Assembly (NCBI GenBank): GCA_049841135.1 | Contig: JASGHK010000005.1 | Span: 496,001 to 560,000 of the forward strand | DNA length: 64,000 nt | Reading direction: 5' to 3' | Source of the DNA: JACRCT01 sp049841135 | GTDB taxonomy: Bacteria; Myxococcota; Myxococcia; Myxococcales; UBA5297 | Shown here: piece by piece, positions 48,555 to 57,947 of the stretch | How the letters are laid out: every line of letters begins with the position of its first letter | Position numbering within the stretch: position 1 is the stretch's first letter | Translations under genes and position numbers: made by a program | Notes under the pieces: generated by a model | What the model saw: the letters and a program-made list of their open reading frames with translations, nothing else | Databases searched by the model: none | What the model was told of the DNA's origin: nothing

Positions 48555-49322
48555 TTGAGCGGAGCCACCACGACCACCCTCACCGTCCTCGGCAGCGCCG
48601 ACACCTTCAATGCCGGCGGCCGCGCCCACGCCAGCTACCTCGTCCAGGATGCCCACGGCGCCTACTGCGTCGACTTCGGCCCCACCTCGCTCTGGGCCCT
48701 CAAGGCCCGAGGCTTCTCTCCCAACGACCTGGACGCGGTGTTCCTCACGCACCTCCACGGCGATCACTTCGGCGGGCTCCAGCAGCTCTTCATCGACGCC
48801 GTGTACGGCTCACCCCGCCGCCGCTCGCTCACCATCGGCGGGCCGGTCGGCACAGCCAAGAAGGTCGAGGCCTGGTTCCGCCTGGCCTACGGCGGCAAGA
48901 CCGCGGGCAAGCGCGCCTACGCCACCCGTTATCTCGAATGGGCGCCGGGGGAGTCGAGCCGGGTGGCCGGGCGCCAGGTCCAGACCTTCCGCGCCGCTCA
49001 CATGAAGCCCAGAGACGGCGCGCTCTGCCTGCGCATCGAGAGCGGCTCGACCGTCCTGGCCTTCAGCGGCGACACCGGCTGGACCGACCCGCTCGTCGAG
49101 CTCGCCCGCGGCGCCGACCTCTTCGTCTGCGAGTGCACCGAGGACCGGGCAGGACTTCCGACGCACCTGTCCTGGGAAGAGCTGGCACCGCGCTTCCCGC
49201 TGCTCGAGGCCCGCCGCATCCTGCTGAGCCACCTGGGCGAGTCGATGCGCAAGCAGCAGAAGAAGCGGTCCGCCCCGCGCGTGCAGTTCGCCGACGACGG
49301 CCTGGTCCTCAAGCTGCGATAG
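48555..49322 (+). CDS. Metallo-beta-lactamase-fold hydrolase (RNase Z-like subfamily)
   Basis: A TTG start preceded by GGGGAG gives 255 residues with the MBL signature FLTHLHGDHFGGLQQLF (about residues 57-73), then HMKPRDGALCLRIES, FSGDTGWTDPL and a terminal His in LLSHLGESMRK. The GDTGWT and HLHGDHFGG motifs are close to RNase Z/ElaC-like and related metal-dependent hydrolases. It begins 20 bases after the kinase stop and may be co-expressed. The same reading frame is open upstream through the kinase tail, but only because of the indels there. Confidence 0.82.
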   Translation: MSGATTTTLTVLGSADTFNAGGRAHASYLVQDAHGAYCVDFGPTSLWALKARGFSPNDLDAVFLTHLHGDHFGGLQQLFIDAVYGSPRRRSLTIGGPVGTAKKVEAWFRLAYGGKTAGKRAYATRYLEWAPGESSRVAGRQVQTFRAAHMKPRDGALCLRIESGSTVLAFSGDTGWTDPLVELARGADLFVCECTEDRAGLPTHLSWEELAPRFPLLEARRILLSHLGESMRKQQKKRSAPRVQFADDGLVLKLR

Positions 49323-49336
49323 CGGCCGGCCACCCG

Positions 49337-50051
49337 CTACTCGCCCGCCGGCCCTCGCTTCAGCCCCTTGAGCGCTGCGATCCACAGCCGCGCCTCGCGG
49401 GTCGACAGCTTCGCGCGGCGCAGCGTGCCATGCAGGTCCTTCACCGCGTGACGCTCGGGGCCGCGCAAGAAGCCACTGTCGCGAAGGGCCTCGCGCAGCG
49501 ACTCCTCCAGCACCTCCAGCTCGCGATCGCTCGCGCCGCCCTTGGCCTCGGAGCGCAGCTCTCCCTGCGCCGCCTTGCGCAGCTCCCAGCCGTAGAGCAA
49601 CACCGCCTGCGCGAGGTTGAGCGAAGGCTGCTCCGGCTCGGCGGGGATGGTCGAGAGGTCGTGGCAGCGATCGATCTCGTCGTTGGACAGCCCGCCGCGC
49701 TCGTCGCCGAAGACCAGCGCCGTCGGGCCCCGCTCCATCGCCTCGCGCGCGACCTCTTGCGGCGAGAGCACGCGCTTGCCCTTCACCTTCCGGGAGCTCG
49801 TCCCGACGACCCAGACCCGGTCGGCGACCGCCTCGTCGAGCGACTGCGTCACCTTCGGGCGGTCGAGCAGAATCCTCCGCATGGACGGCCACCCGGCGGG
49901 CAGCATGGAGGTCGAGCGTCTTCGGGTCGACCAGGGCCCAATCCGACAGCCCCAGGTTCTTCATCGCGCGCGCCACCGCTCCCAGGTTCTCCGGGACTCG
50001 GGGGCGCAGGAGCACGAGGCGGACGTGGTCGTTGGACGAGGCGTTCGGCAC
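49337..50051 (-). CDS. trmJ: TrmJ-like tRNA 2'-O-methyltransferase, SPOUT family (one frame break)
   Basis: A GTG start at 50051 gives about 238 residues with SPOUT motifs: VLLRPRVPENLGAVARAMKN near the N-terminus, GPTALVFGDERGGLSNDEID and AEPEQPSLNLAQAVLLYGWE (the S-L-N-L-A-Q-A-V knot motif). The helical C-terminal extension (RRAKLSTREARLWIAALKGL) is typical of TrmJ rather than TrmL. Expected reaction: SAM-dependent ribose methylation at tRNA position 32. One extra base near 49883 (in GAGGATTCTGCTC) breaks the frame. Confidence 0.8.
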
Positions 50052-50100
50052 GCGGGAGAGCCTATCCGAAGGCCGCGGCTCCGTCGTATGGTGCGCCGCC

Positions 50101-50973
50101 ATGCCGTTCGTCCAGCTCCCGCAACTTCGAGTCCACTTCGAGACCGCCGGCCAGGGCCCCGCCGCCGTCGTCCTCGTCCACGGTAACTTCGCCAGCGCCC
50201 GGTGGTGGCGCCCGGTCCTCGAGCGCTGCCCCGAGGGCGTGACGGTCTTTGCGCCCAGCGCGCGCGGCTGTGGCGACTCCGAGCGGCTGCGCGAAGGCTT
50301 CACGCTCAAGCAGCTCGCCCAGGACGTCGCCGACTTCGCGGGCCAGGTGGGGTTGCAGCGCTTCCGCGTGCTCGGCCATTCGCTCGGTGGCGCCGTCGCC
50401 ATGCAGCTGGCCGCGGATCACCCGGACCGGGTCGAGGCGCTGCTGGCCGTCGCGCCGCCGCCCACGGCTGCGGCCGAGGTGCTCAAGGACAAGTCCAACC
50501 CGCTCGCGCGCATCCTGCGCGCCTTCAACGCCGACGACCCCAAGGACGTGTTGATGATCAAGGCGCTGCTCGCCTGGGGCGAGGCGTTCGGCCAGCACCG
50601 GCGGATGCTGCGGCGCAGCCTCGAGGACATGCTGGGCACCTCGACGGTGACGCGCGAGACCATCGACGCGCTGCTGGACGACGCCGCGAAGGTGCCGGAA
50701 GAGGCGCTGCTGGGCTTCCTGGGCGCGCTGCAGCACTGGGACATCCGCGAGCCGCTGTCGAAGGTGAGCGTGCCGGCCACCATCGTCTGGGGCGAGAACG
50801 ATCCCCTCATCGGCCGCGAGTCGGCCGAATCGGCGGCCAAGAACTTCCCGAACGGAAAGCTGGTCGTCTGGGCGAAGACGGGGCACTCGCCCATGTTCGA
50901 GCGGCCCGACCAGTTCGCGTCGCTCGTCGGGACGTTCGCGCGCGGCGAGCCACTGCCCGAGAGCCTCTCCTAG
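50101..50973 (+). CDS. Alpha/beta hydrolase
   Basis: The 290-residue alpha/beta hydrolase has VLVHGNFASARWWRPVLERC, the nucleophile elbow VLGHSLGGAVAMQL (G-H-S-L-G), IVWGENDPLIG (Asp) and AKTGHSPMFERPDQFA (His). No signal peptide. It is divergent from the trmJ-like gene with 49 bases between start codons, so the promoters overlap. A closely similar paralogue lies at 57948-58880 on the other strand. Substrate unknown. Confidence 0.88.
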   Translation: MPFVQLPQLRVHFETAGQGPAAVVLVHGNFASARWWRPVLERCPEGVTVFAPSARGCGDSERLREGFTLKQLAQDVADFAGQVGLQRFRVLGHSLGGAVAMQLAADHPDRVEALLAVAPPPTAAAEVLKDKSNPLARILRAFNADDPKDVLMIKALLAWGEAFGQHRRMLRRSLEDMLGTSTVTRETIDALLDDAAKVPEEALLGFLGALQHWDIREPLSKVSVPATIVWGENDPLIGRESAESAAKNFPNGKLVVWAKTGHSPMFERPDQFASLVGTFARGEPLPESLS

Positions 50974-50989
50974 CCGCAATCTGCTATCT

Positions 50990-51027
50990 GCAGAAGGTAT
51001 GTCGGTGGGTGCTGACACACCTTCTGC
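50990..51027. terminator. Hairpin between convergent hydrolase and pirin genes
   Basis: GCAGAAGGT and ACCTTCTGC form a perfect 9-bp stem around a 20-base loop midway between two converging genes. No clear T-run follows on either strand, so bidirectional termination is likely but unproven. Confidence 0.55.
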
Positions 51028-51062
51028 ACTTCCTAATCCTTTCCCGGTGGGTGACCGGTCCC

Positions 51063-51929
51063 TCACCACACCTGCTGCTGGTCCGGCCGCGCTCCCTTGA
51101 TGAAGGTCCCATCACGCAGCTCCTGCAGCGCCTGCGCGACCTCCTCGCGGGTGTTCATGACGAAGGGCCCATAGCGCACGTACGGCTCGTCGAGCGGCTG
51201 CGCCGAGAGCAGGAGGAAGCGAGCCCCCGAAGCGCCGGCCCGAACGCGCACGAGATCGCCATCGCCGAGGACGGCCAGGCGCGTGGCAGGGACGCTCTTG
51301 TCGCCCATGATCGCTTCGCCCTGGAAGACGTAGAGCAGCGCGGTGTGCCCCTTGGTGACCGGCTGGTCGAACGTCCGGCCGGCTTGCAGCGCGACCTCGA
51401 AGTAGCTCGGCCCCGCGAAGATCTCCTTCACCGCGCCCTCGACGCCGTCGACCGAGCCGGCGACCACGCGGATGCGCGAGCCATCCGCTCGCTCGACCGT
51501 GGGGATCTTCGCCGCGGGCACGTCCTGGTAGCGCGGGCGAGTCATCTTCAGCTTGCGCGGCAGGTTCACCCAGATCTGGAAGCCATCCAGGCGCTTGGGC
51601 CCGACGTGCGGCATCTCCTCGTGGAGGATGCCGCTGCCGGCGGTCATCCACTGCACGTCGCCGGCGCCGATGGTGCCCGAGTTGCCCAGGCTGTCCCGGT
51701 GGCTGACGCTGCCGTCGAGCATGTAGGTGATGGTCTCGATGCCCCGGTGCGGGTGCATCGGGAAGCCGGCGATGTAGTCGCTCGAGTTCTCGCTCCCGAA
51801 GTGATCGAAGAGGAAGAACGGGTCCAGGTGGTCGAGCGTGCCGGTGGCGATGCTGCGCTTCAGGCGCACGCCTGCTCCGTCGCTGGTGGGGACGGGGGTG
51901 ACGACTTCCTTCAGGGTTCTTTCGATCAT
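51063..51929 (-). CDS. Pirin family protein
   Basis: The 288-residue bicupin has pirin signatures: LDPFFLFDHFGS, AGFPMHPHRGIETITYMLDG (metal ligands H-x-H and E), SHRDSLGNSGTIGAGDVQWM, AGSGILHEEMP, and the C-terminal cupin. Pirins bind iron or other metals; some have quercetinase activity, others act with transcription factors. The start at 51929 (MIERTLKEVV) is preferred over an upstream one because the family begins here. A short palindrome lies just upstream. Confidence 0.93.
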   Translation of the reverse strand: MIERTLKEVVTPVPTSDGAGVRLKRSIATGTLDHLDPFFLFDHFGSENSSDYIAGFPMHPHRGIETITYMLDGSVSHRDSLGNSGTIGAGDVQWMTAGSGILHEEMPHVGPKRLDGFQIWVNLPRKLKMTRPRYQDVPAAKIPTVERADGSRIRVVAGSVDGVEGAVKEIFAGPSYFEVALQAGRTFDQPVTKGHTALLYVFQGEAIMGDKSVPATRLAVLGDGDLVRVRAGASGARFLLLSAQPLDEPYVRYGPFVMNTREEVAQALQELRDGTFIKGARPDQQQVW

Positions 51930-51955
51930 GGCGCTCTCCGCTCTCGACCCGATTA

Positions 51956-51969
51956 CTTCGATGTCGAAG
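51956..51969. promoter_or_regulatory. Palindromic operator candidate upstream of pirin
   Basis: CTTCGA-TG-TCGAAG has perfect 6-bp arms and lies 27 bases before the pirin start codon. The size and spacing suit a MarR-, TetR- or LysR-type repressor or activator, but none is encoded nearby. Confidence 0.35.
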
Positions 51970-52062
51970 CTTTGATGCGGGAGCACCCGGATTTGTTGCG
52001 CTTCGGAGGCTGCGCCCAGCCGGGCAGCGGTCAGGCGGCTGGGCCAAGACGCCGCGTTCTCA

Positions 52063-53473
52063 TCACCGGAAACGGGCCCAGAGCGACTCCGGGCCGACGA
52101 CGAAGATCGTCCCGCTCAACGTTCCGGCCAGACCGTAGAAGAACGAGGGCCCGTTCGTGACCCGCTCGAGGTTCCAGCTCGCGCCCCTGTCGGCGCTTCG
52201 GTAGAGGCTCTTGCCGCCGACAAAGACCTCGTCGCCGACCGCCAGGACCGAGCGAAACTCGTCGCTGGTCTGGGGGAACGAGGGAGGCCGGCTGCAGGTG
52301 CCTGCCGAGCAGTGCAGCACGGTTCCGGCTTCCCCCACCGCCCACACGTTCGCCAGGTCGGTCCCGTGCACGGCCCACATCCGCGCTGGCGCCGGAATGC
52401 GCGCCCAGCCTTGGCCGCCGTCCGCGCTGTAGAGGACGAAGGCAGGCCCGTTGCCGGTGCTCGTCGTCTCCGCGCCGACGGTCCACAGGTGCCTCGCATC
52501 GGTGCCCCGAGATCGCCATCGGGCGGTCGTTGGGCAGGCCAGTCTCCACGCGCTCCCAGGTCATCCCCCGGTCCCGGGAGTGGTAGAGCGGATCGGACGT
52601 GGCCCAGACGTCGTCGCCCGTTCCCCACACCGTCCAGCACCCGGCGTACTTGGGCAGGTCGATGTGCCGCCAGTGCTGGCCATTGTCAGTCGTCCGGGAG
52701 ATACCACGGTCCGCTTCACAGACGACGATGAGCTCCTGGCCATCGGACCACGCGGAGTAGGTGTACGCGCCGCCGCGGGTCTCCTGGAAGCTGCCATTCG
52801 GTTGGGAGATGAAGACCCCGGGGCCGGCCGCGACGACCTTCTGGCCGTCGGTCCAGACCCCGACCATCTTCGGGCCGGAGTCGATGAGCTTCTCCCACCC
52901 CGAGGCGTGGCACTCGCCCGCATAGCACCCGCCCGCGCAGGCGTCGCCACACGCGCTGCAGTTCTGCGCATCACCGAGGCAGCCGACGGTGCAGCGCTGC
53001 GTCGAGCCGCAGTCGAAGACCTCGGGGACTGCAACCGCGACGAAGAGCGAGAAATGGCCGACCTGCGCCGAGACGAGGCGCTCGCCCTCGACCTCGGTCT
53101 CCAGCGGCCGGTACTCGCCGCCCTTCTTCGCTGCGGTGAAGACGATCACCTTGACCGGATCGGCAGGCGCGACATCGAAGACCAGCCGCACCGGCTTGGC
53201 GAACTGCGTGCCCTCGGGCTGCAGCGAGAAGACCCGGGTGACCGCCTTGCCCAACTCCGCGGGGACGATCTCGTCGACGAGGACCTCGGCGGCCACCTCC
53301 GTCGTTTCCGCCAACGCGCCCGGCGGAAACTCGGCCCTGAAGCTCTCGCCCCAGGTCAGCGTCCCTCCCTCGCTGCCGATCTTCACCGACTGGCGAGCCT
53401 TCTCCAGAGGGACGGATTGAAGGCATGCCGCAGACACGAGGACGACGGCGGTGCTTGCAGCAAGGCGCTTCAT
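52063..53473 (-). CDS. Lipoprotein with ZU5-like domain and BNR/propeller repeats (one frame break)
   Basis: Signal with lipobox VVLVSAACLQ. Residues about 30-160 have the ZU5-like pattern (VKIGSEGGTLTWGESFRAEF; PPGALAETTEVAAEV), followed by a short Cys-rich insert (CTVGCLGDAQNCSACGDACA) and then Asp-box/photosystem-II-stability-like repeats (GISRTTDNGQHWRHIDLPK; LYHSRDRGMTWERVETGLPN; SLYRSADRGASWNLE) that form a propeller. One extra C near 52512 breaks the frame. Probably outer-surface; ligand unknown. Confidence 0.72.
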
Positions 53474-53557
53474 GGTGCCTCCCTCTCGCGAAGCTGGAGG
53501 CTAATCCCCAGTGCGAATTGGGAGCAACACTCACGGGCAACTGTGCAGGGCGCCCGA

Positions 53558-55156
53558 CTAAGCCTTGGCGTACTCCTCGAGGATGACGTCCACCGGGTTG
53601 GGCAGGAACGCCTTGGGGAACGCCGGGTTCCACTGCGCCGGGAAGCAGACGTAGGAGACGTGGGCGGCGGTCGGGTGCGTGACCTGCCGGTAGCGGGTGC
53701 CGAGAATCTTGGCGAAGACGTGCCCGGACTCCTCCTGCACCAGCTTGTCGAGCCCGGCGTAGAAGCCGGTCACGCGCAGCTTCGACTCGGTCGCGATGTT
53801 CGCCAGCTTGACCGGCTTGCCCTTGTAGGTGATGCCGAGGTCGCCGCCGTTGGCCTCGCTGACGCCCTTGTCGTAGAGGTGCACCGCCAGCCGGACGAGG
53901 TCGACCGGGACGGGGAACCGCTCCGCGTTGTCGACCGAGATCCAGTACGCGCCGGCAAGCTCGAAGCGCTGCATGGGATCGAGGTCGCTGATGGTCTGGA
54001 CCTTGGCGAAGCCTGGCTTCTTCCAGCCGGAGGCGAAGCGGCCGAGCGAGGTCTTGGTGAAGACGTTCTTCAGCCCGGTGTCGAGGCCGGCCCACATCTC
54101 CACGCCGTTCAGGTAGCCGCCGAGCAACTGCGAGCGCTGCAGGGTGGTCCAGACGAGCGAGCGCGGCAGGTGCGAGACCAGCTCGGCGAAGACGCCGCAG
54201 CGCTTGGCGTCGACCGGGGTCACGAAGAGCGTCGCCAGCTTGAACTTCTGATCGGCATCCTTGGGGCGCGCGGCGAGGTAGGCGGTGACGGCGATGCCAC
54301 TTCCGCAATAGCCCTGCAGGACCATCTTGCGCTCGCCGTTGTGGCGGAACGCGACCTGCGCCATCTCGTCGATCCAGTCGACCTGCCTCTCGGCGGTGAC
54401 CTTGCCCAGCCCGTCCTTGATGGCGTGGCGGTCGCCGGCGAGCTCCATCAGGTACACCGGGATGCCGCGCTCGGTGTAGCGGTCGAAGAGGCTCGCCTCG
54501 GGCAGGAACCGGAAGAGCTTGTCGCCGTAGGGGATGAAGCCGCCGACGAAGAAGAGCGCGACGCCAGTCGCGGGCGAGCCCGCCTTGGCCGGCAAATAGG
54601 AGAGGCGGAAGACCTCGTTGCGCGCCAGCTCCTGTTCGCCGGCGTAGATGGCCGACCCGAACAGCTGCTTGCCCAGGCCCTCGACCAGCTTCTTGTACCG
54701 GCCGCCGCTGGAGAGGCGCTCGCCCAGCTCCTTGGCGTGGTCGGCCATCGGCTTCTTGCCGGTGAGCGCGTCCATCCACGACTTCTCGATGTCGTTCCGC
54801 CAGTCCGACATGCTGGTGAAGATGGGCAGGACCTGGCCCTCGAGCGTGTGGCTGGTCAGGTACAGGCTCGCCCGGGCGGCGCGCAGCGTCTCTTCGGTCA
54901 GGTAGCTCGTCGCGCTGGTGCCCTTCTCCAGGACCTTCTGGAAGAAGCCCTGCGGCTTGAGGTCGGGCAGGGGCATCCCGGGCATGGCAGGGAAGCCCTG
55001 GGCCGCGGCCGGATTGGGCGGCGGAGCCGACGGAGGTGGCGGAGCCGAGGCAGCCGGAGGTGCTGGAGGTGGAGGAACGGCCCGCAGCGGAGGAGTCTGG
55101 GCGTCAGAGCCCTCGGATGGAGCGATCACCTTCTTCGCGGCGCGCTTGGAAGCCAT
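53558..55156 (-). CDS. PhaC-like (polyhydroxyalkanoate synthase family) protein
   Basis: The 532-residue protein has a basic N-terminus, a Pro/Ala-rich linker (to about residue 60), and an alpha/beta-hydrolase core with GYCGSGIAVTAYLAARP, a G-x-C-x-G lipase-like box in which Cys replaces Ser, as in PHA synthases. A trailing His (HVFAKILGTRYRQVTHPTAA) and an Asp (DKGVSEANGGDLG) fit the triad. PHA synthases polymerise hydroxyacyl-CoA. The sequence is divergent and the N-terminus is not typical of a named class, so the reaction is uncertain. It is 88 bases downstream of the CoA-transferase gene in the same direction. Confidence 0.65.
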   Translation of the reverse strand: MASKRAAKKVIAPSEGSDAQTPPLRAVPPPPAPPAASAPPPPSAPPPNPAAAQGFPAMPGMPLPDLKPQGFFQKVLEKGTSATSYLTEETLRAARASLYLTSHTLEGQVLPIFTSMSDWRNDIEKSWMDALTGKKPMADHAKELGERLSSGGRYKKLVEGLGKQLFGSAIYAGEQELARNEVFRLSYLPAKAGSPATGVALFFVGGFIPYGDKLFRFLPEASLFDRYTERGIPVYLMELAGDRHAIKDGLGKVTAERQVDWIDEMAQVAFRHNGERKMVLQGYCGSGIAVTAYLAARPKDADQKFKLATLFVTPVDAKRCGVFAELVSHLPRSLVWTTLQRSQLLGGYLNGVEMWAGLDTGLKNVFTKTSLGRFASGWKKPGFAKVQTISDLDPMQRFELAGAYWISVDNAERFPVPVDLVRLAVHLYDKGVSEANGGDLGITYKGKPVKLANIATESKLRVTGFYAGLDKLVQEESGHVFAKILGTRYRQVTHPTAAHVSYVCFPAQWNPAFPKAFLPNPVDVILEEYAKA

Positions 55157-55212
55157 GGTCGGTCCTCGGACGCAGGGCGCCGGCCCTTGAGTTGGGCCGG
55201 CGCGAAGGAGGC

Positions 55213-55247
55213 CTACAGCCTAGAGCCTGCAGCCTACAGCCTGTCTA
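55213..55247 (-). repeat. CCTACAG heptad repeat next to a stop codon
   Basis: Tandem CCTACAG, CCTAGAG, CCTGCAG, CCTACAG units, nearly identical to 19563-19594. On the minus strand it begins at the TAG stop (55245-55247) of the CoA-transferase gene. Confidence 0.65.
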
Positions 55248-56556
55248 CAAGTAGCCGATCTTCTTCGCCTCGGCCGTCAGCTCCTCGCGGAACTTCGGGT
55301 CGGCGATGGCGATGAGCGCCTTCGTCCGCTCGCGGATCGTCCGGCCACGCAGGTAGGCGATGCCGTGCTCGGTGACTACGTGGTCGGTGTCCGAGCGGTG
55401 GAGCGTGACGGCGCTGCCGATGGGCAGCATGGGGACGATGGTCGAGACCGTGCCCTTCTTGGCGGTGGAAGCGCAGGCGATGATCGCCTTGCCCTGCTTG
55501 TCGAAGCCTTCGCGGGCGCCGATGGTGGTGTCGGCCTGGCCGCCGGTGCCCGAGTACTGCTGCGGGCCGATGGACTCGCTGCAGACCTGGCCGCTGAAGT
55601 CGACCATCAGGCAGGTGTTGATGGAGACCATCCTCGAGTTCTGGCGGATGGTGAAAGGGTCGGTCACCCAGGAGCCGCGCTTGACCTCGACCGCCATGTT
55701 GTCGTGCATCCAGTCGTAGAGCTTCCGGGAGCCCATGGCGAAGGTGCAGATGAACTTGTCCTTGCAGAGCGACTTCTTCTTGTTGGTGACCACGCCCATT
55801 CTCGTAGAGCTCCATCATCGAGTCGACCATCATCTCGGTGTGGACGCCCAGGTTCTTCTTGTTCTTGAGGGCGAAGGCCGCGGCGTTGGGGATGCCGCCG
55901 ATGCCCAGCTGGATGGTGGCCTCGTCGGGCACGAGCTCGGCGATGTAGTTGCCGATGGCGAGGTCGGTCTTGTCCGGGTTCGGCGCGGGCAGCGTCGGCA
56001 CTTCCTGGTGGTACTCGACGAAGTGGTGCACGTCGCTGACGTGGACGTGGGTGTCGCCGAAGGTGCGCGGCAGGTTCTCGTTGATCTCCAGGATGACCAG
56101 GTCCGCCTGCTCGAGGACGTCCTTCTCGTAGGTGACGCCCAGGGAGAGCGAGACGTAGCCCTTGGAGTCCATCGGCGTGCAGGTGCCGAGGAACACGTTG
56201 GGCTTCTTGACGTGGATGCGGTCGAGGCCGGCGCGGTGGAGCATGTTGGGCACGTAGGTGACCGTGCCGGTGTTGGCCTTGAGCGCCTCGCGCGAGCCGG
56301 GGGCGTGGAACCACGAGCAGAGCTCGAAGTGCCCCTTCATCTCCGGCTTCATGTAGAAGTCGTACGGCTTGAGCGTCAGGACGCTGAAGACCTTGACGTC
56401 GTGCACCTTGTCCTTGACCAGGTGCAGCTTGCCCATCAGGCCCTGCGGCTCGGAGGCGCACTGGGCGACGATGACGTCGTCGCCGCTCTTGACGAGCTGC
56501 ACCGCCTCCTCGATGGAGAGCATCTTCTGCTTCAGCATTTCCTTCCAGCGGCTCAT
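55245..56556 (-). CDS. Acetyl-CoA hydrolase/CoA-transferase family protein (one frame break)
   Basis: A product of about 437 residues of the 4-hydroxybutyrate CoA-transferase/acetyl-CoA hydrolase family. The N-terminal domain carries KEMLKQKMLSIEEAVQLVKS and GKLHLVKDKVHDVKVFS; the C-terminal domain carries ATIQLGIGGIPNAAAFALKN, TGGQADTTIGAREGFDKQGK and HGIAYLRGRTIRERTKALI. One extra A near 55797 (GAGAATG for GAGATG) breaks the frame before MGVVTNKKKSL. The family moves CoA between carboxylates. It lies between the KAS III-like gene upstream and the PhaC-like gene downstream. Confidence 0.85.
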
Positions 56557-56582
56557 GTGCGACCTCGGGGTTCTCTTGGGGA

Positions 56583-56703
56583 GGGTAGTGCCCGGCTTCC
56601 ACGCCGGGGGCAACCGTATGAAAGAGAGAGTCTAAGGCGCGAGTGCGTGGGTCGTACGACGGCAGGCACTGGCAGAGGCAGGCGTGGAAGCCTGCCACTA
56701 CCC
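56583..56703. repeat. Pair of REP-like hairpins in opposite orientation
   Basis: A plus-oriented GGGTAGTGCCCGGC hairpin (56583-56615) faces a minus-oriented GGGTAGTGGCAGGC hairpin (56677-56703), a head-to-head doublet like known REP/BIME pairs. The first is an exact copy of the element at 5853-5887. The second contains the stop TAG of the KAS III-like gene. Confidence 0.75.
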
Positions 56704-57738
56704 AAGCGACCCCCAGCGAACGACATTCGCGGCCCAGGCGTAGCCGATGCCCGCGGCGATCATGCAGACCACGGTGCCGTTCTTGATGCGGCCGTTCTTC
56801 AGGCCCAGGTCGAGCGAGAGCACCTGGTCGATCTGCCCGATGTGGCCGTACTCGCGCAGGTAGATGGACTGGTCCTCGCGCAGGCCCAGGTCGGCGAGCA
56901 TCGCCTTGTGCTGGCTGGCCTTGAAGTGCAGGACGGCGAGATAGCCGATGTCCTTGCGGGTCAGCCCGCCGGACTTGGCCAGCGCCTTGTCGATGCAGGC
57001 GTACCAGTTGGGGAGAGAGACCTCGTTGAGGCGGGTCTTCATGTGCTCGGCGTTCATCAGGTCGAGCGACTTGTAGGCCTTGGCCAGGTTCTCGTGGCTG
57101 ACGGGCTCGGCGGTGCCGCCGATGCGGCAGCCGGCGTCCCGGGCGAGCGAGCCGTCGGTCATGATGTGCGTGCCGAGCAGGAGGTTCTTGCCCGCGCCGC
57201 GCTCGAGGATCATCGCGCAGCCGCCGGCGCCGAGGTTGTACATCATCGACATGTTGGGGTTGGCGTAGTCGACGAAGTCGCCGTTGCGGTAGCCGCCGAC
57301 GACCATCACCGAGTTGACCTCGGGGTCGGCGACGATCATGTCCTTGGCCATCTTCATCGCCGCCACCTGCGAGCAGCAGCGCTGCTGCACGTCGATGGCC
57401 CAGGCCTTCTTGGCGCCGATCTTCTCCTGGATGTAGATGCCGCTGGTGGTGAGCGGGTACTCCTTCCACTCCTCGCCGATGCAGAGCACGACGTCGATCT
57501 TCATCGGGTCGTAGCCGGAGCGCTTGAGGCAGTCGAGCGCCGCCTTCACGCCCATCTCCTGCGTCCCGTCGCCGACGTCGGGGATGGGCTTCTGGTCGAA
57601 CCCGAGCTTCTCCTTGACCGCAGCCTCGGTCCACTTGCCGCCGGTGGCCGCCGCCACCTGGCCCGCAGTCATGACGGTCTTGGGGATGTAGAGGCCGTAG
57701 GCCACCACGCCCACGTCGTTCGCCGAGGTCTGTGCCAT
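56698..57738 (-). CDS. 3-oxoacyl-ACP synthase III / HMG-CoA-synthase-like enzyme
   Basis: The 346-residue thiolase-fold protein has FabH/HMG-CoA-synthase features: VVAYGLYIPKTVMTAGQVAA at the start, AIDVQQRCCSQVAAMKMAKD around the expected active-site Cys, the loop NPNMSMMYNLGAGGCAMILE, and VVCMIAAGIGYAWAANVV at the end. Expected reaction: a Claisen condensation of acyl-CoA. The Cys-context QQRCCSQ differs from the usual AACAGF of FabH. It is the first gene of a leftward set with CoA-transferase and PhaC-like genes. Confidence 0.8.
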   Translation of the reverse strand: MAQTSANDVGVVAYGLYIPKTVMTAGQVAAATGGKWTEAAVKEKLGFDQKPIPDVGDGTQEMGVKAALDCLKRSGYDPMKIDVVLCIGEEWKEYPLTTSGIYIQEKIGAKKAWAIDVQQRCCSQVAAMKMAKDMIVADPEVNSVMVVGGYRNGDFVDYANPNMSMMYNLGAGGCAMILERGAGKNLLLGTHIMTDGSLARDAGCRIGGTAEPVSHENLAKAYKSLDLMNAEHMKTRLNEVSLPNWYACIDKALAKSGGLTRKDIGYLAVLHFKASQHKAMLADLGLREDQSIYLREYGHIGQIDQVLSLDLGLKNGRIKNGTVVCMIAAGIGYAWAANVVRWGSLG

Positions 57739-57820
57739 GAAAATCTCCGGGTATTTGTGCGGTCGCAACAGGAGCAGCCGAGGCCGTTTCTTGCTCTCAT
57801 AGGCCTCAAGGCGCGCCACT

Positions 57821-57840
57821 ATAATGCTGCGCCGCAGCAC
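57821..57840. repeat. ATAATGCTGC hairpin element, copy 1
   Basis: ATAATGCTGC-gcc-GCAGCAC forms a 5-bp stem and is preceded by CACT, creating TATAAT. A second copy with 18 of 20 identical bases lies at 58962-58981. Both precede stretches between hydrolase and neighbour genes. Confidence 0.45.
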
Positions 57841-57947
57841 ACGCAAGCCGGCCCTCCCCCTTGCCCCCCCTCCCAAAGCGGGAGGGGCTTCGTGGGTTGC
57901 CTCTGGCCACCTCGGTCGGGGCTCTTGCCTCGGGCTGGACCTCTGCC

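Noticed and set aside
46917..49322. Kinase tail fused to the metallo-beta-lactamase protein
   Set aside because: The shared open frame arises from two compensating one-base indels in the kinase tail; corrected, the kinase stops at 48534 and the hydrolase has its own start and ribosome site.
53558..57738. Polyketide or fatty-acid biosynthetic gene cluster
   Set aside because: Only one ketosynthase-fold enzyme, with no acyl carrier, acyltransferase or modular synthase genes.
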